From Phycisphaeraceae bacterium (GTDB lineage Bacteria > Planctomycetota > Phycisphaerae > Phycisphaerales > Phycisphaeraceae), in contig JAESSU010000038.1 of assembly GCA_016763955.1 (NCBI GenBank), forward strand, positions 1-8,120: 8,120 nucleotides of DNA, read 5' to 3'. The notes below the pieces were generated by a model. That model saw only the letters and a list, made by a program, of their open reading frames with translations. It made no database searches and had not been told where the DNA came from. How positions within the stretch are numbered: the stretch's first letter is position 1; every line of letters begins with the position of its first letter. This document shows positions 1-5,361 of the stretch, in pieces. A program made the position numbers and the translations under genes.

Positions 1-980
1 GAGCTTACCGAAAGGGTCAATCCATCACCACGAGCCGCAAGTCCGTTGACCATGCCAGCCACATCTTGACCCTCATCACGGATCGGTGCAGAGACGTTAG
101 CAAAGGTCACAGCCGATGCTGTTGAAGACACATCTTCATCAATTGTTGATAGTGTCATGACATCACCTGACTGGCCCGCAGCTGTTGTGACATCAAAGGA
201 AACGAACTCATCTGAGCCATAACCGGTACTCTTGATCACAATACCTGTACCTGATGCAGCAGCCGAAACGCCGGTCACATCCGTGAAGGTGTTGATTGCA
301 GTTGCGATTTGAGCAACCGTTGTACCCGATGCAAAGCTAAATTCACGTGAACCTTCTTTACCTGCAACTTCAACAACAAAGCTGTCCGTTGCATTAGTTA
401 GGTCCAAAGTTGCACCTGTTGAGACGAACAAACCAGCATGTTGAGCCGAAGCCACAATCACGGCCTGCACAGCAACGCTGCTACCCGTATCAAACTTCGC
501 AGCATTGATTTGGTAATCGCTGACAGTCCCTGCTACAGAGCTGACTTGGAAATCCTGACTACCATTAAGTAGTTTGGTATCACCAAAGCTTGTCGTCGAG
601 GAGATACGGTCAATGGTCTGAAGAATCTGATCAACCTGGAATTGGTTAGCTTCTTTTTCTTCAGTTGATAGGCCTGCATCATTGGCTGTTTCGCCGACTA
701 GACCCTGCAATTCGGTAAGCAGGCTCTGGACTTCGTTAAGACCCCCTTCAGCAACGTTAAGAACTTGGTCTGCACGTTCGGCATTGCCGATAGCAGCGGT
801 GATTGCTTCTTTGTCTGAACGAAGTTTTTCACTGGCGATCAGACCTGCTGGGCCATCAGCACCGCGGTTGATTTTCAAACCGGTACTTAGGCGTTCAAGT
901 GATTGGCTAAGGCCTTTGTTATTGTTTGTAAGAATACGTTGGCCGATTAGTGAACTGACGTTTGTGTTGATAGTTGTCAT
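1..980 (-). CDS. fliC: Flagellin, N-terminal 326 residues (3' end outside window)
   Basis: This is the structural subunit of the flagellar filament, exported by the flagellar type III apparatus and polymerised at the filament tip. The frame is open from the ATG at 978-980 to the window edge. Residues 1-140 are the classical D0/D1 domain, starting MTTINTNVSSLIGQRILTNN and including LERLSTGLKINRGADGPAGL and a heptad-like helix with NAERADQVLNVAEGGL. Residues about 204-262 match the flagellin-IN type repeat (VAGKEGSREFSFASGTT, then AQIATAINTFTDVTGVSA) found in the variable domain of many planctomycete and other flagellins. No cysteine occurs in the visible part, as is normal for flagellins. GGGAG at 990-994 lies 9 bases before the ATG and supports this start. 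The C-terminal D1/D0 domain is missing only because the window ends. Paralogues are common, so the symbol is a family-level call. Confidence 0.95.
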   Translation of the reverse strand, partial: MTTINTNVSSLIGQRILTNNNKGLSQSLERLSTGLKINRGADGPAGLIASEKLRSDKEAITAAIGNAERADQVLNVAEGGLNEVQSLLTELQGLVGETANDAGLSTEEKEANQFQVDQILQTIDRISSTTSFGDTKLLNGSQDFQVSSVAGTVSDYQINAAKFDTGSSVAVQAVIVASAQHAGLFVSTGATLDLTNATDSFVVEVAGKEGSREFSFASGTTVAQIATAINTFTDVTGVSAAASGTGIVIKSTGYGSDEFVSFDVTTAAGQSGDVMTLSTIDEDVSSTASAVTFANVSAPIRDEGQDVAGMVNGLAARGDGLTLSVS

Positions 981-1326
981 ATGTGTTTTCTCCCAGGGCT
1001 GGTGGCGATGGCAACCGTTTCTCGTTGAACCTTCTGGTTTAAATTACGAGTCAAGATCAGAGGGTGCCTGTCATCGAGTTTTTGATCGCCGTGAGCCTCC
1101 AATATAAAATGGTAAATACCACCCTGTTTTGTTACATCCAACAACGTACGAGGCCTCCGCTCGAAACGCTTGATCAAAAGCCCGCAGGGTACTCGGAGCT
1201 TTTGACATCACAATCTTTTTTTGCGGTAGCAAGCCGCGTGGTTTAAACCTGCCTTGCCAATTTGGGATCATCCCGACACTGGCTCAACAGATATCGAATC
1301 GACGTTTTAAAGTGAGGGAAGAAGAG
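981..1326. other. Flagellin leader and divergent promoter region, no gene seen
   Basis: About 345 bases between flagellin and the small rightward reading frame. Short leftward and rightward frames exist but none has family likeness or a ribosome site, so I treat the stretch as non-coding. Visible structure: a perfect dyad TGGTAAATACCA at 1110-1121 and an 11-base palindrome GGGATCATCCC at 1264-1274. A long flagellin leader would allow post-transcriptional control, but I see no proven motif for it. Confidence 0.5.
1220..1245 (-). promoter_or_regulatory. Possible sigma-28-like flagellin promoter (weak)
   Basis: On the minus strand TAAA (1242-1245) is followed after 14 bases by ACCGCAAA (1220-1227). 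The flagellar sigma-28 consensus is TAAA-N15-GCCGATAA, so the match is 4/4 and 5/8 with a spacer one base short. It would give a leader of about 230 bases. The position fits a flagellin, but the match is weak and could be chance. Confidence 0.2.
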
Positions 1327-1443
1327 ATGAGTACTCAAAATTTTAGAAACCCATACCAAGGTGGCCGCATGTTTGGCACAGTCGAAAAACACGTCTTATT
1401 TGTCACAAAACGCACAGACTCCCACAACAGCACCACATGCTAA
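1327..1443 (+). CDS. Possible 38-residue small protein, divergent from flagellin
   Basis: An ATG at 1327 opens a frame of 38 codons closed by TAA at 1441-1443. The peptide begins MSTQNFRNPYQGGRMFGTVE and continues KHVLFVTKRTDSHNSTTC. A purine-rich stretch GAGGGAAGAAGAG directly before the ATG is a credible ribosome site and the main reason for calling it. The peptide is basic, has one short hydrophobic run (HVLFV) and ends in cysteine; there is no signal peptide or membrane span. I do not recognise a family. It is divergent from flagellin, so a link to motility is possible but only inferred. It could also be a chance frame or the start of a decayed gene. Confidence 0.35.
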   Translation: MSTQNFRNPYQGGRMFGTVEKHVLFVTKRTDSHNSTTC

Positions 1444-1609
1444 ATACGGCACAGCCTGCACAACCGGACATGCCCTTGAAATGACTGGATGACGGATGCA
1501 AATAACGCACAAATGAAGCTAAAAAATCACATATTGCATCATGCGATACATGGCTGGCACATGATGACGCAGCGATCTTCCCAAGTGATGTTGATCGTAT
1601 CTCCCCCGT

Positions 1610-1700
1610 CATTCCCGCGCCCCCGGTAGGCGGGAATCCATGACTTGTCGTTCGACGTTCGAAACCTGATGGATTCCCGCCCACCGGGGGCGCGGGAATG
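1610..1700. repeat. REP/BIME-like large inverted repeat (two 32-base arms)
   Basis: The arms at 1610-1641 and 1669-1700 are exact reverse complements except for one base (A at 1628 opposite C at 1682), with a 27-base spacer. Each arm is itself a hairpin with ATTCCCGC / GCGGGAAT stems around a C- or G-rich loop. The arms start CATTCCCGCG and end GGCGGGAATCCAT, which resembles dispersed extragenic palindromes known from many bacteria. Head-to-head pairs of such units are called BIMEs. Such units are usually moved by REP-associated (RAYT) transposases. As RNA it would form a very stable hairpin and could protect or end transcripts from the leftward gene at 1837-3066. Confidence 0.85.
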
Positions 1701-1716
1701 CGAAATGCGAAAATGT

Positions 1717-1754
1717 AAAAACACCGCAGAAAGCAGCATGGCTCTCAACGGTGT
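1717..1754 (-). terminator. Weak intrinsic terminator candidate for the transferase-receiver gene
   Basis: Read leftward, ACACCG (1749-1754) pairs with CGGTGT (1721-1726) across a 22-base loop that can form a small inner AGC-CAT-GCT hairpin. The second arm runs into TTTTT (1717-1721). It lies about 80 bases after the stop codon of the 1837-3066 gene. The stem is short and the loop long, so it is only a candidate. Confidence 0.35.
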
Positions 1755-1836
1755 GGGTTGTTCGATTATTAAAAGTTCGCCAATGCTCTACGATTCAAGT
1801 CAGATCAATAGAACCTATTAGCTAAGGCAAGCCCAC

Positions 1837-3066
1837 TTACGACTTGGCAGACTCTTCGCCGCCACGTTTTTCGATGTCTTGAATGTAAGCCATCGTGCGA
1901 TCTAGTTCACGCTTAAGATGACGAACCCGGAGCAAAGATTTAACGCGCGTAAGCAGTTCGAGTTTGTTCACAGGCTTGGTCACGAAATCATCCGTGCCCG
2001 ACTCCACGCCTCGTTCGATATCGCCTAACTCATTAAGTGCGGTGACCATCATCACGGGAATCGCCCGGGTGTTAGGATCTTCTTTGATCTTTTGACACAC
2101 TTCAAAGCCACTCATCCGAGGCATCATCACATCCAACAGAATCAAATCCGGCATGGCATGCTCGGGGTCTTCAATCCAGTTCATAGCTCCTAAGCCATCG
2201 TAGGCTGCGAAAGTCTTACAGCCGATTTCTTCAAGATATGCCTGCATCAATTCCACATTTTGTGCATTATCATCCACAATCAAAATGGTAGAAGCTGAAA
2301 GATCCAACTGTTCATTGGCCATCGCATCGGCCGGTGTTTGGGATGTCGTATTCATAGATTTATATTCCTTGCATATCTCGCTGAGTTGAGCCCGTAGCGT
2401 GACCAAGTCTGCATCCTGCCCGGTTCCGTGGAGCCTTTGTTGCAGTGCGATCAAATCAGCCATGGTGTCCACGTCGTACCAATGGCCGCCGCTAGCCAGA
2501 TCAATTTGAGCTTCGCGGGCTGCCTTAATCGTCTGATGGTACACATTTGCAGTCCCCCAGTCGATCCCAGTGAGTAACGATTCATTGAATTGATTCGCAG
2601 CAAGCACCCAATACCCGCCATCACTCACAGGCCCCACGCCCGCATCAGCTCGCCCAAGGACACTGGCCAAACTTAGCAGATCAGCCTGAGGGACATCCGG
2701 GCAATCCACGCCAAAGAACATGACAGGCCCTTGGCCAATATGCTGCCAAACGGTAGCCAACCGTTCCCCCAGATCACCCCTGCCTTGATCGAGCAATTCC
2801 CATGGTTCATGCGGCTCATCAGCTAACCAAACAGACGGCCCGCCAGCCAAAGCAAGTCCAAAACGAACCGTGTGACCCGCAATATCTTTATAGATGCGTG
2901 ATAAACGAGACATGGCACATCGCAGCAATGCCTCATGGACTTGGCAGGCCTGCCCCGCAGTCAAATCACCAATCAATCGCGTTTTGACCTTGCCTGCAAC
3001 AGCAGTTTTAGCCATCACTATAATCCATAACGTATTATCATTACTCATTTTGAAACTACAACTCAT
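1837..3066 (-). CDS. DUF2064/TIGR04282 glycosyltransferase-like domain fused to a response-regulator receiver
   Basis: A continuous 409-codon frame holds two domains. Residues about 13-212 match the TIGR04282/COG3222 nucleotidyl- or glycosyl-transferase-like family: MAKTAVAGKVKTRL (18-31), GDLGERL (97-103), FGVDCPDVP (118-126), GPVSDGGYW (145-153) and WYDVDTMADL (196-205). Residues about 258-382 are a CheY-like receiver: acidic pocket D265-D266, phospho-acceptor D312 in LLLDVMMPRMSG, T342 and K364 in VTKP, so phosphorylation should work. A charged helical tail (383-409) follows with no output domain. Members of the transferase family are normally stand-alone proteins of about 200 residues. 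A strong promoter lies at 3117-3144. The start is uncertain: ATG at 3066 or 3048, neither with a clear ribosome site, and 3048 better fits family length. M238 (2353-2355) follows AAGGA and could start the receiver alone. Substrate and sensor kinase are unknown. Confidence 0.85.
   Translation of the reverse strand: MSCSFKMSNDNTLWIIVMAKTAVAGKVKTRLIGDLTAGQACQVHEALLRCAMSRLSRIYKDIAGHTVRFGLALAGGPSVWLADEPHEPWELLDQGRGDLGERLATVWQHIGQGPVMFFGVDCPDVPQADLLSLASVLGRADAGVGPVSDGGYWVLAANQFNESLLTGIDWGTANVYHQTIKAAREAQIDLASGGHWYDVDTMADLIALQQRLHGTGQDADLVTLRAQLSEICKEYKSMNTTSQTPADAMANEQLDLSASTILIVDDNAQNVELMQAYLEEIGCKTFAAYDGLGAMNWIEDPEHAMPDLILLDVMMPRMSGFEVCQKIKEDPNTRAIPVMMVTALNELGDIERGVESGTDDFVTKPVNKLELLTRVKSLLRVRHLKRELDRTMAYIQDIEKRGGEESAKS
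2353..2370 (-). promoter_or_regulatory. Internal ribosome site and ATG that could start the receiver domain separately
   Basis: Within the fused gene, leftward, AAGGA (2366-2370) lies 10 bases before an in-frame ATG (2353-2355). The start falls exactly in the low-complexity linker between the transferase and receiver domains (MNTTSQTPADAMANEQ follows). A receiver-only product of about 172 residues would have the size of a free response regulator. The spacing is slightly long, so use of this start is uncertain. Confidence 0.4.
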
Positions 3067-3116
3067 TAAAATCGATCAAATAAACAACCCACGACTCCGA
3101 CACGCCTATCGACCCG

Positions 3117-3144
3117 ATTATAAACCCTTATGCTCGATTGCCAA
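3117..3144 (-). promoter_or_regulatory. Sigma-70-type promoter of the transferase-receiver gene
   Basis: On the minus strand TTGGCA (3139-3144, 5/6 to consensus) and TATAAT (3117-3122, 6/6) are separated by 16 bases. Transcription would start near 3110, giving a leader of about 45 to 60 bases depending on which ATG is used. Confidence 0.65.
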
Positions 3145-3399
3145 ACAGCTAATAATATTGTCTCCAATCGTTACAATCGCATATTCATAGCCTAAACATC
3201 GCTCATAAGCCAAAAGCCGACTTGTCATAAATTGTAAGGGATATACAATAGCTGTTTACTTTTTTCAGGCCAATGGATGGCTTATCTAACCCTCCTAAGT
3301 TGTAACCTGAAACAGATATGCTTGTAAATTGACTCGGAGTCAGTCCTTGTACAGCTCCGAGGGTGTAATACCGACAAAAATTAGGGATGACCGGATACG
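3145..3399. other. Intergenic region between divergent genes, with two inverted repeats
   Basis: With the promoter at 3117-3144 this forms a gap of about 330 bases (3067-3399) between divergently read genes. A leftward frame at 3203-3406 has no ribosome site or family likeness and is taken as chance. ATTGTA (3231-3236) and TACAAT (3244-3249) form a dyad with a 7-base spacer. CTCGGAG (3333-3339) and CTCCGAG (3355-3361) form a hairpin with a 15-base loop, placed about 40 bases before the start of the 3400 gene, where it could be a leader stem or an operator. Confidence 0.45.
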
Positions 3400-3870
3400 A
3401 TGACACAGAACCTCACACCAGCACTCCCATGGCAAAACCGATGGGCAGCCCCCACTCTGGAAAACCTGCTCTCACCGCTCAACCCCCAACACAACTGCGT
3501 CTTCACTGATCTGATGAAAGAACTCGAGCAGTACGAAGATATTGCCTACGAATTTAACTGGTATGGCCCAAGCTGGAACTGGACCTTGGAATACTATTTC
3601 ATCAATCCCAAAGCCAAAGATAAACACGGCGAAACCCTCTGCTACCTCGTCCCCAATGTCATTGGCCCAGTGGTTTGCGTCACACTCAGTGATAAACAAA
3701 TGGAATCAATGCCCATGCGCCGCCTTAATCGCATGATACGTGAAGCATTAAAGTCCGCTAAATCAGCAGTCCAACTCCACTGGTGTACCTGGACCCCAAA
3801 CAGCAACTCAGAAATCATCCACCTTAGCGACCTCATTAAACGCAAATACAAAATGGTCCACGGCAGCTAA
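3400..3870 (+). CDS. DUF3788-like conserved hypothetical protein
   Basis: A cytosolic protein of 156 residues, without signal peptide or membrane span. Residues about 50-135 have the pattern I associate with the DUF3788 family: an aromatic stretch (EFNWYGPSWNWTLEYYF), then ETLCYLVP, a hydrophobic strand (GPVVCVTLSD), a helix with IREALKSAK, and a closing HWCTWTP plus a lysine-rich end (DLIKRKYKMVHGS). The family has no established biochemical role, so I assign none. The domain call is from memory of the pattern, not an alignment. The ATG at 3400 is preceded only by weak purine runs (GGA 4 bases upstream, GGGA further up), so translation may be modest. The gene stands alone: the leftward gene is divergent and the next rightward gene is about 390 bases on with its own promoter. 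Confidence 0.75.
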   Translation: MTQNLTPALPWQNRWAAPTLENLLSPLNPQHNCVFTDLMKELEQYEDIAYEFNWYGPSWNWTLEYYFINPKAKDKHGETLCYLVPNVIGPVVCVTLSDKQMESMPMRRLNRMIREALKSAKSAVQLHWCTWTPNSNSEIIHLSDLIKRKYKMVHGS

Positions 3871-3880
3871 CTCCCCCCCG

Positions 3881-3920
3881 GAAGTAGCCCCCGGTTCCCC
3901 GAAGTAGCCCGAAATCGGGG
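3881..3920. repeat. Short direct repeat GAAGTAGCCC plus hairpin
   Basis: GAAGTAGCCC occurs at 3881-3890 and again at 3901-3910, both after a C-rich run, giving a period of 20 bases. The second copy lies in the loop of a hairpin with CCCCGA and TCGGGG arms ending at 3920. It follows the stop codon of the 3400 gene by a few bases, but no T-run follows, so it is not a standard terminator. Confidence 0.5.
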
Positions 3921-3947
3921 CAACGCATGTATCCCCTGTCTTAGCGA

Positions 3948-3970
3948 GCCGGGCTGTGTCAGCCGATTTT
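3948..3970 (+). terminator. Weak intrinsic terminator candidate after the DUF3788-like gene
   Basis: GGCTG (3952-3956) and CAGCC (3960-3964) pair across the loop TGT, with a possible bulged extension, and are followed by GATTTT (3965-3970). The stem is short and the T-run has only four bases, so this is a low-confidence call. Confidence 0.25.
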
Positions 3971-4038
3971 GACCCACGGTCAACTGTCAAACCAATTCGC
4001 AATGCATTTTTATCGCTACATTTTTGACCTGCGATCAA
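3969..4038. promoter_or_regulatory. Two copies of a TTGACC-N3-GGTCAA-type dyad (candidate operator pair)
   Basis: TTGACC-CAC-GGTCAA at 3969-3983 is a perfect 15-base dyad. TTGACC-TGC-GATCAA at 4024-4038 is the same dyad with one mismatch. Both are preceded by T-runs, and their centres are 55 bases apart, close to five helical turns. This arrangement suits a dimeric regulator binding twice on one DNA face. They lie about 150 to 200 bases before the amidase promoter and after the DUF3788-like gene. The regulator is unknown. Confidence 0.4.
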
Positions 4039-4185
4039 TTCCTAGTTCATTGCAGTTGTCTTATATTGAATCAAGATCAGCATTGCTACGGGAAATAACT
4101 GCGACTCTGCTCCATTTCCTTGAAGCCTTCAAAACTCCCTGCTTTTTAGCCGCCAAAATTACACCTAAATAATGAATCCTACCGA

Positions 4186-4217
4186 TATAATCTTTACGGA
4201 CTGTGTTAAACTGTCCG
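4186..4217 (+). promoter_or_regulatory. Promoter-like -10 box and adjacent short dyad before the amidase gene
   Basis: A perfect TATAAT lies at 4186-4191, about 68 bases before the amidase start. No good -35 box is present at 16 to 18 bases upstream, so activation by a regulator is possible. CGGAC (4197-4201) and GTCCG (4213-4217) form a 5-base dyad across the expected transcription start and could be an operator or a 5' hairpin. Confidence 0.35.
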
Positions 4218-4259
4218 CAATGATTTATTATCAGACCTCAGCGGGGTAGGAGTTAAACA

Positions 4260-5045
4260 GTGGATTCGACAAGGAAGTTATCTCGCCGCCAGATGATCCT
4301 GGCTAGTCTTGGTGCATTTGCTGCTGGATGCAGTAACGCACCCCTACTCACAGAACAACGCCCACGTCCGAGCTGGCCTAAACAAATGCCCCAGCCGCGA
4401 CGAGACTACACCACAGCTTACCAAAAACCAATGCCACCACGTCCTATGCAAGCCCCAGTTGCAACGCCAACTCACCAGCCACCCAAAGTCGCCTACGCAA
4501 CCCCTGCCCCTCAATCCACCATCCAAAGTTTCAGCCACCCTAGCATCATCAAGCGATCCTCTTGGGCAAAATTGCCAACCCAATCCAACCACGTTGATTC
4601 CATGGACGGCATCAACCGTATCACGATCCACCATGAAGGCTGGAAAGTCGTCAATTTCACCGACACCCGCACCACCATCGACCGCCTACAACATATTCAG
4701 CGGTTCCATATCAAAGAACGCGGATGGGGAGATATCGGCTACCACTACATCATCGACCGAGCAGGACGCATCTGGGAAGGCCGCCCCATCAAGTACCAAG
4801 GCGCACACGTTGCAAACCTCAACGAGCATAACGTTGGCATCATGCTCTTAGGCAACTTCGAAAAGCAACTGCCCACCAATGTCCAACTTGCCGCTGCTCA
4901 GCTCATGGTTTCCGATGTGATGAGCAAGTACAACGTGCCCGTCCATCGTGTGTACACCCATCAAGAGCTAAAACCCACTCAATGCCCTGGCCGAAACCTT
5001 CAGCCAAGACTCGTCGCCATGCGTCGATCGGGCTACTTAGGTTGA
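4260..5045 (+). CDS. Tat-exported lipoprotein N-acetylmuramoyl-L-alanine amidase (Amidase_2/PGRP fold)
   Basis: The 261-residue product should cut the amide bond between N-acetylmuramic acid and the L-alanine of the peptide stem of peptidoglycan. Residues 1-23 are a twin-arginine lipoprotein signal: SRRQMIL (8-14), then a hydrophobic stretch ending in the lipobox AAGC with lipidation at C24. Residues about 34-90 are a proline-rich linker. Residues about 95-255 are the amidase domain: H124 in TIHHEG, Y161 in GDIGYHYII, E173 in IWEGR, H234 in YTHQEL and C242 in TQCPGRNL. Thus the zinc ligands (His, His, Cys) and the catalytic tyrosine are all present, so it is probably active. GTG at 4260 is chosen because TAGGAG stands 7 bases before it and it places the twin arginines correctly. 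The gene appears to be a single unit; it may act in wall turnover or muropeptide recycling. A wall-bearing cell envelope is implied. Confidence 0.9.
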   Translation: MDSTRKLSRRQMILASLGAFAAGCSNAPLLTEQRPRPSWPKQMPQPRRDYTTAYQKPMPPRPMQAPVATPTHQPPKVAYATPAPQSTIQSFSHPSIIKRSSWAKLPTQSNHVDSMDGINRITIHHEGWKVVNFTDTRTTIDRLQHIQRFHIKERGWGDIGYHYIIDRAGRIWEGRPIKYQGAHVANLNEHNVGIMLLGNFEKQLPTNVQLAAAQLMVSDVMSKYNVPVHRVYTHQELKPTQCPGRNLQPRLVAMRRSGYLG

Positions 5046-5152
5046 TCACGCAAACACTCAGCCATAACCATTGATTGTTACGAGGATTAAATCTAGCTTC
5101 CGCATAAACAGATATTGATTGAAGATAAATTACAAACCTTCCGTGAGTACGC

Positions 5153-5180
5153 TTGCCAGTCATAAAAATAACTGTATAAT
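5153..5180 (+). promoter_or_regulatory. Sigma-70-type promoter of tRNA-Glu
   Basis: TTGCCA (5153-5158, 5/6) and TATAAT (5175-5180, 6/6) with a 16-base spacer. Transcription should start near 5187, about 57 bases before the mature tRNA. The leader contains a near-perfect dyad CTTGCTTTAAGCAAG (5210-5224), which may fold during 5' processing. Confidence 0.7.
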
Positions 5181-5243
5181 GTTCCGTCTACATAAGTCTT
5201 GGCCCACATCTTGCTTTAAGCAAGTCAACAAGCCACCCAAGCT

Positions 5244-5318
5244 GGTCCCTTCGTCTAGCCTGGTCCAGGACGCCAGGTTTTCATCCTGGCAACACGGGTT
5301 CAAATCCCGTAGGGATCA
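5244..5318 (+). tRNA. tRNA-Glu (anticodon UUC)
   Basis: A complete 75-base cloverleaf. The acceptor GGTCCCT (5244-5250) pairs with AGGGATC (5311-5317), with one G-U pair, and the discriminator base is A5318. The anticodon stem CCAGG/CCTGG encloses the loop TTTTCAT, giving anticodon UUC, which reads GAA and GAG. The T arm CGGGTTCAAATCCCG is standard. The 3' CCA is not encoded and must be added by enzyme. The gene has its own promoter and terminator. Its 3' half overlaps, in antisense, the end of the integrase reading frame and marks the attachment site of the element to the right; the tRNA itself looks intact. Confidence 0.97.
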
Positions 5319-5320
5319 CT
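5281..5320. other. Probable attL attachment site inside the tRNA-Glu 3' half
   Basis: A tyrosine recombinase gene lies directly beside the tRNA 3' end, which is the classical arrangement for an element integrated at a tRNA gene. The element supplies a copy of the tRNA 3' part so that the tRNA stays functional. The exact crossover cannot be fixed because the matching attR copy is not in the window; I searched and found no second copy of the 3' half before position 8120. Confidence 0.6.
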
Positions 5321-5328
5321 TTTAAAGA

Positions 5329-5361
5329 ACCGCTCTGACAACCCGTCAGAGCGGTTTTTTT
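5329..5361 (+). terminator. Strong intrinsic terminator of tRNA-Glu
   Basis: ACCGCTCTGAC (5329-5339) pairs perfectly with GTCAGAGCGGT (5345-5355) across a 5-base loop, followed by seven T residues (5355-5361). It begins 10 bases after the tRNA and ends its transcript. It also lies inside the antisense integrase frame, where it codes for the stretch KKTALTGCQSGSLK. Confidence 0.93.

Larger units (their letters stand above)
1444..1836. other. Gene-free stretch between small ORF and transferase gene
   Basis: About 390 bases with no supportable gene. Two leftward frames cross it (1403-1684 and 1539-1748), but they mostly translate the inverted repeat and show no family features. The stretch holds the REP-like inverted repeat (1610-1700) and a weak leftward terminator (1717-1754). 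The remainder, 1444-1600 and 1755-1836, shows nothing I can name. Confidence 0.6.
3871..4259. other. Gene-free region holding repeats, dyads and the amidase promoter
   Basis: About 390 bases between two rightward genes. A possible frame from a TTG at 3969 to 4172 has no ribosome site and no family features. The region holds a 20-base-period repeat (3881-3920), a weak terminator hairpin (3952-3970), a pair of TTGACC-type dyads (3969-4038) and a promoter-like TATAAT (4186-4191). GCAGTT at about 4053 and AACTGC at about 4099 also form a widely spaced inverted repeat of unknown meaning. Confidence 0.5.

Noticed and set aside
682..1107. 141-codon rightward frame opposite flagellin
   Set aside because: It is the antisense shadow of the strongly supported flagellin N-terminus, and its translation shows no domain.
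3203..3406. Leftward 67-codon frame in the gap before the DUF3788-like gene
   Set aside because: No ribosome site and no recognisable pattern; it covers the inverted repeats of an intergenic region.
1051..4080. TCAAGATCAG occurring at 1051-1060 and 4071-4080
   Set aside because: A single shared 10-mer in 8 kb with no flanking similarity is compatible with chance.
4309..4851. 180-codon rightward frame inside the amidase gene
   Set aside because: It is an out-of-frame shadow of a gene with all catalytic residues; its translation is low-complexity and rich in S, T and P.
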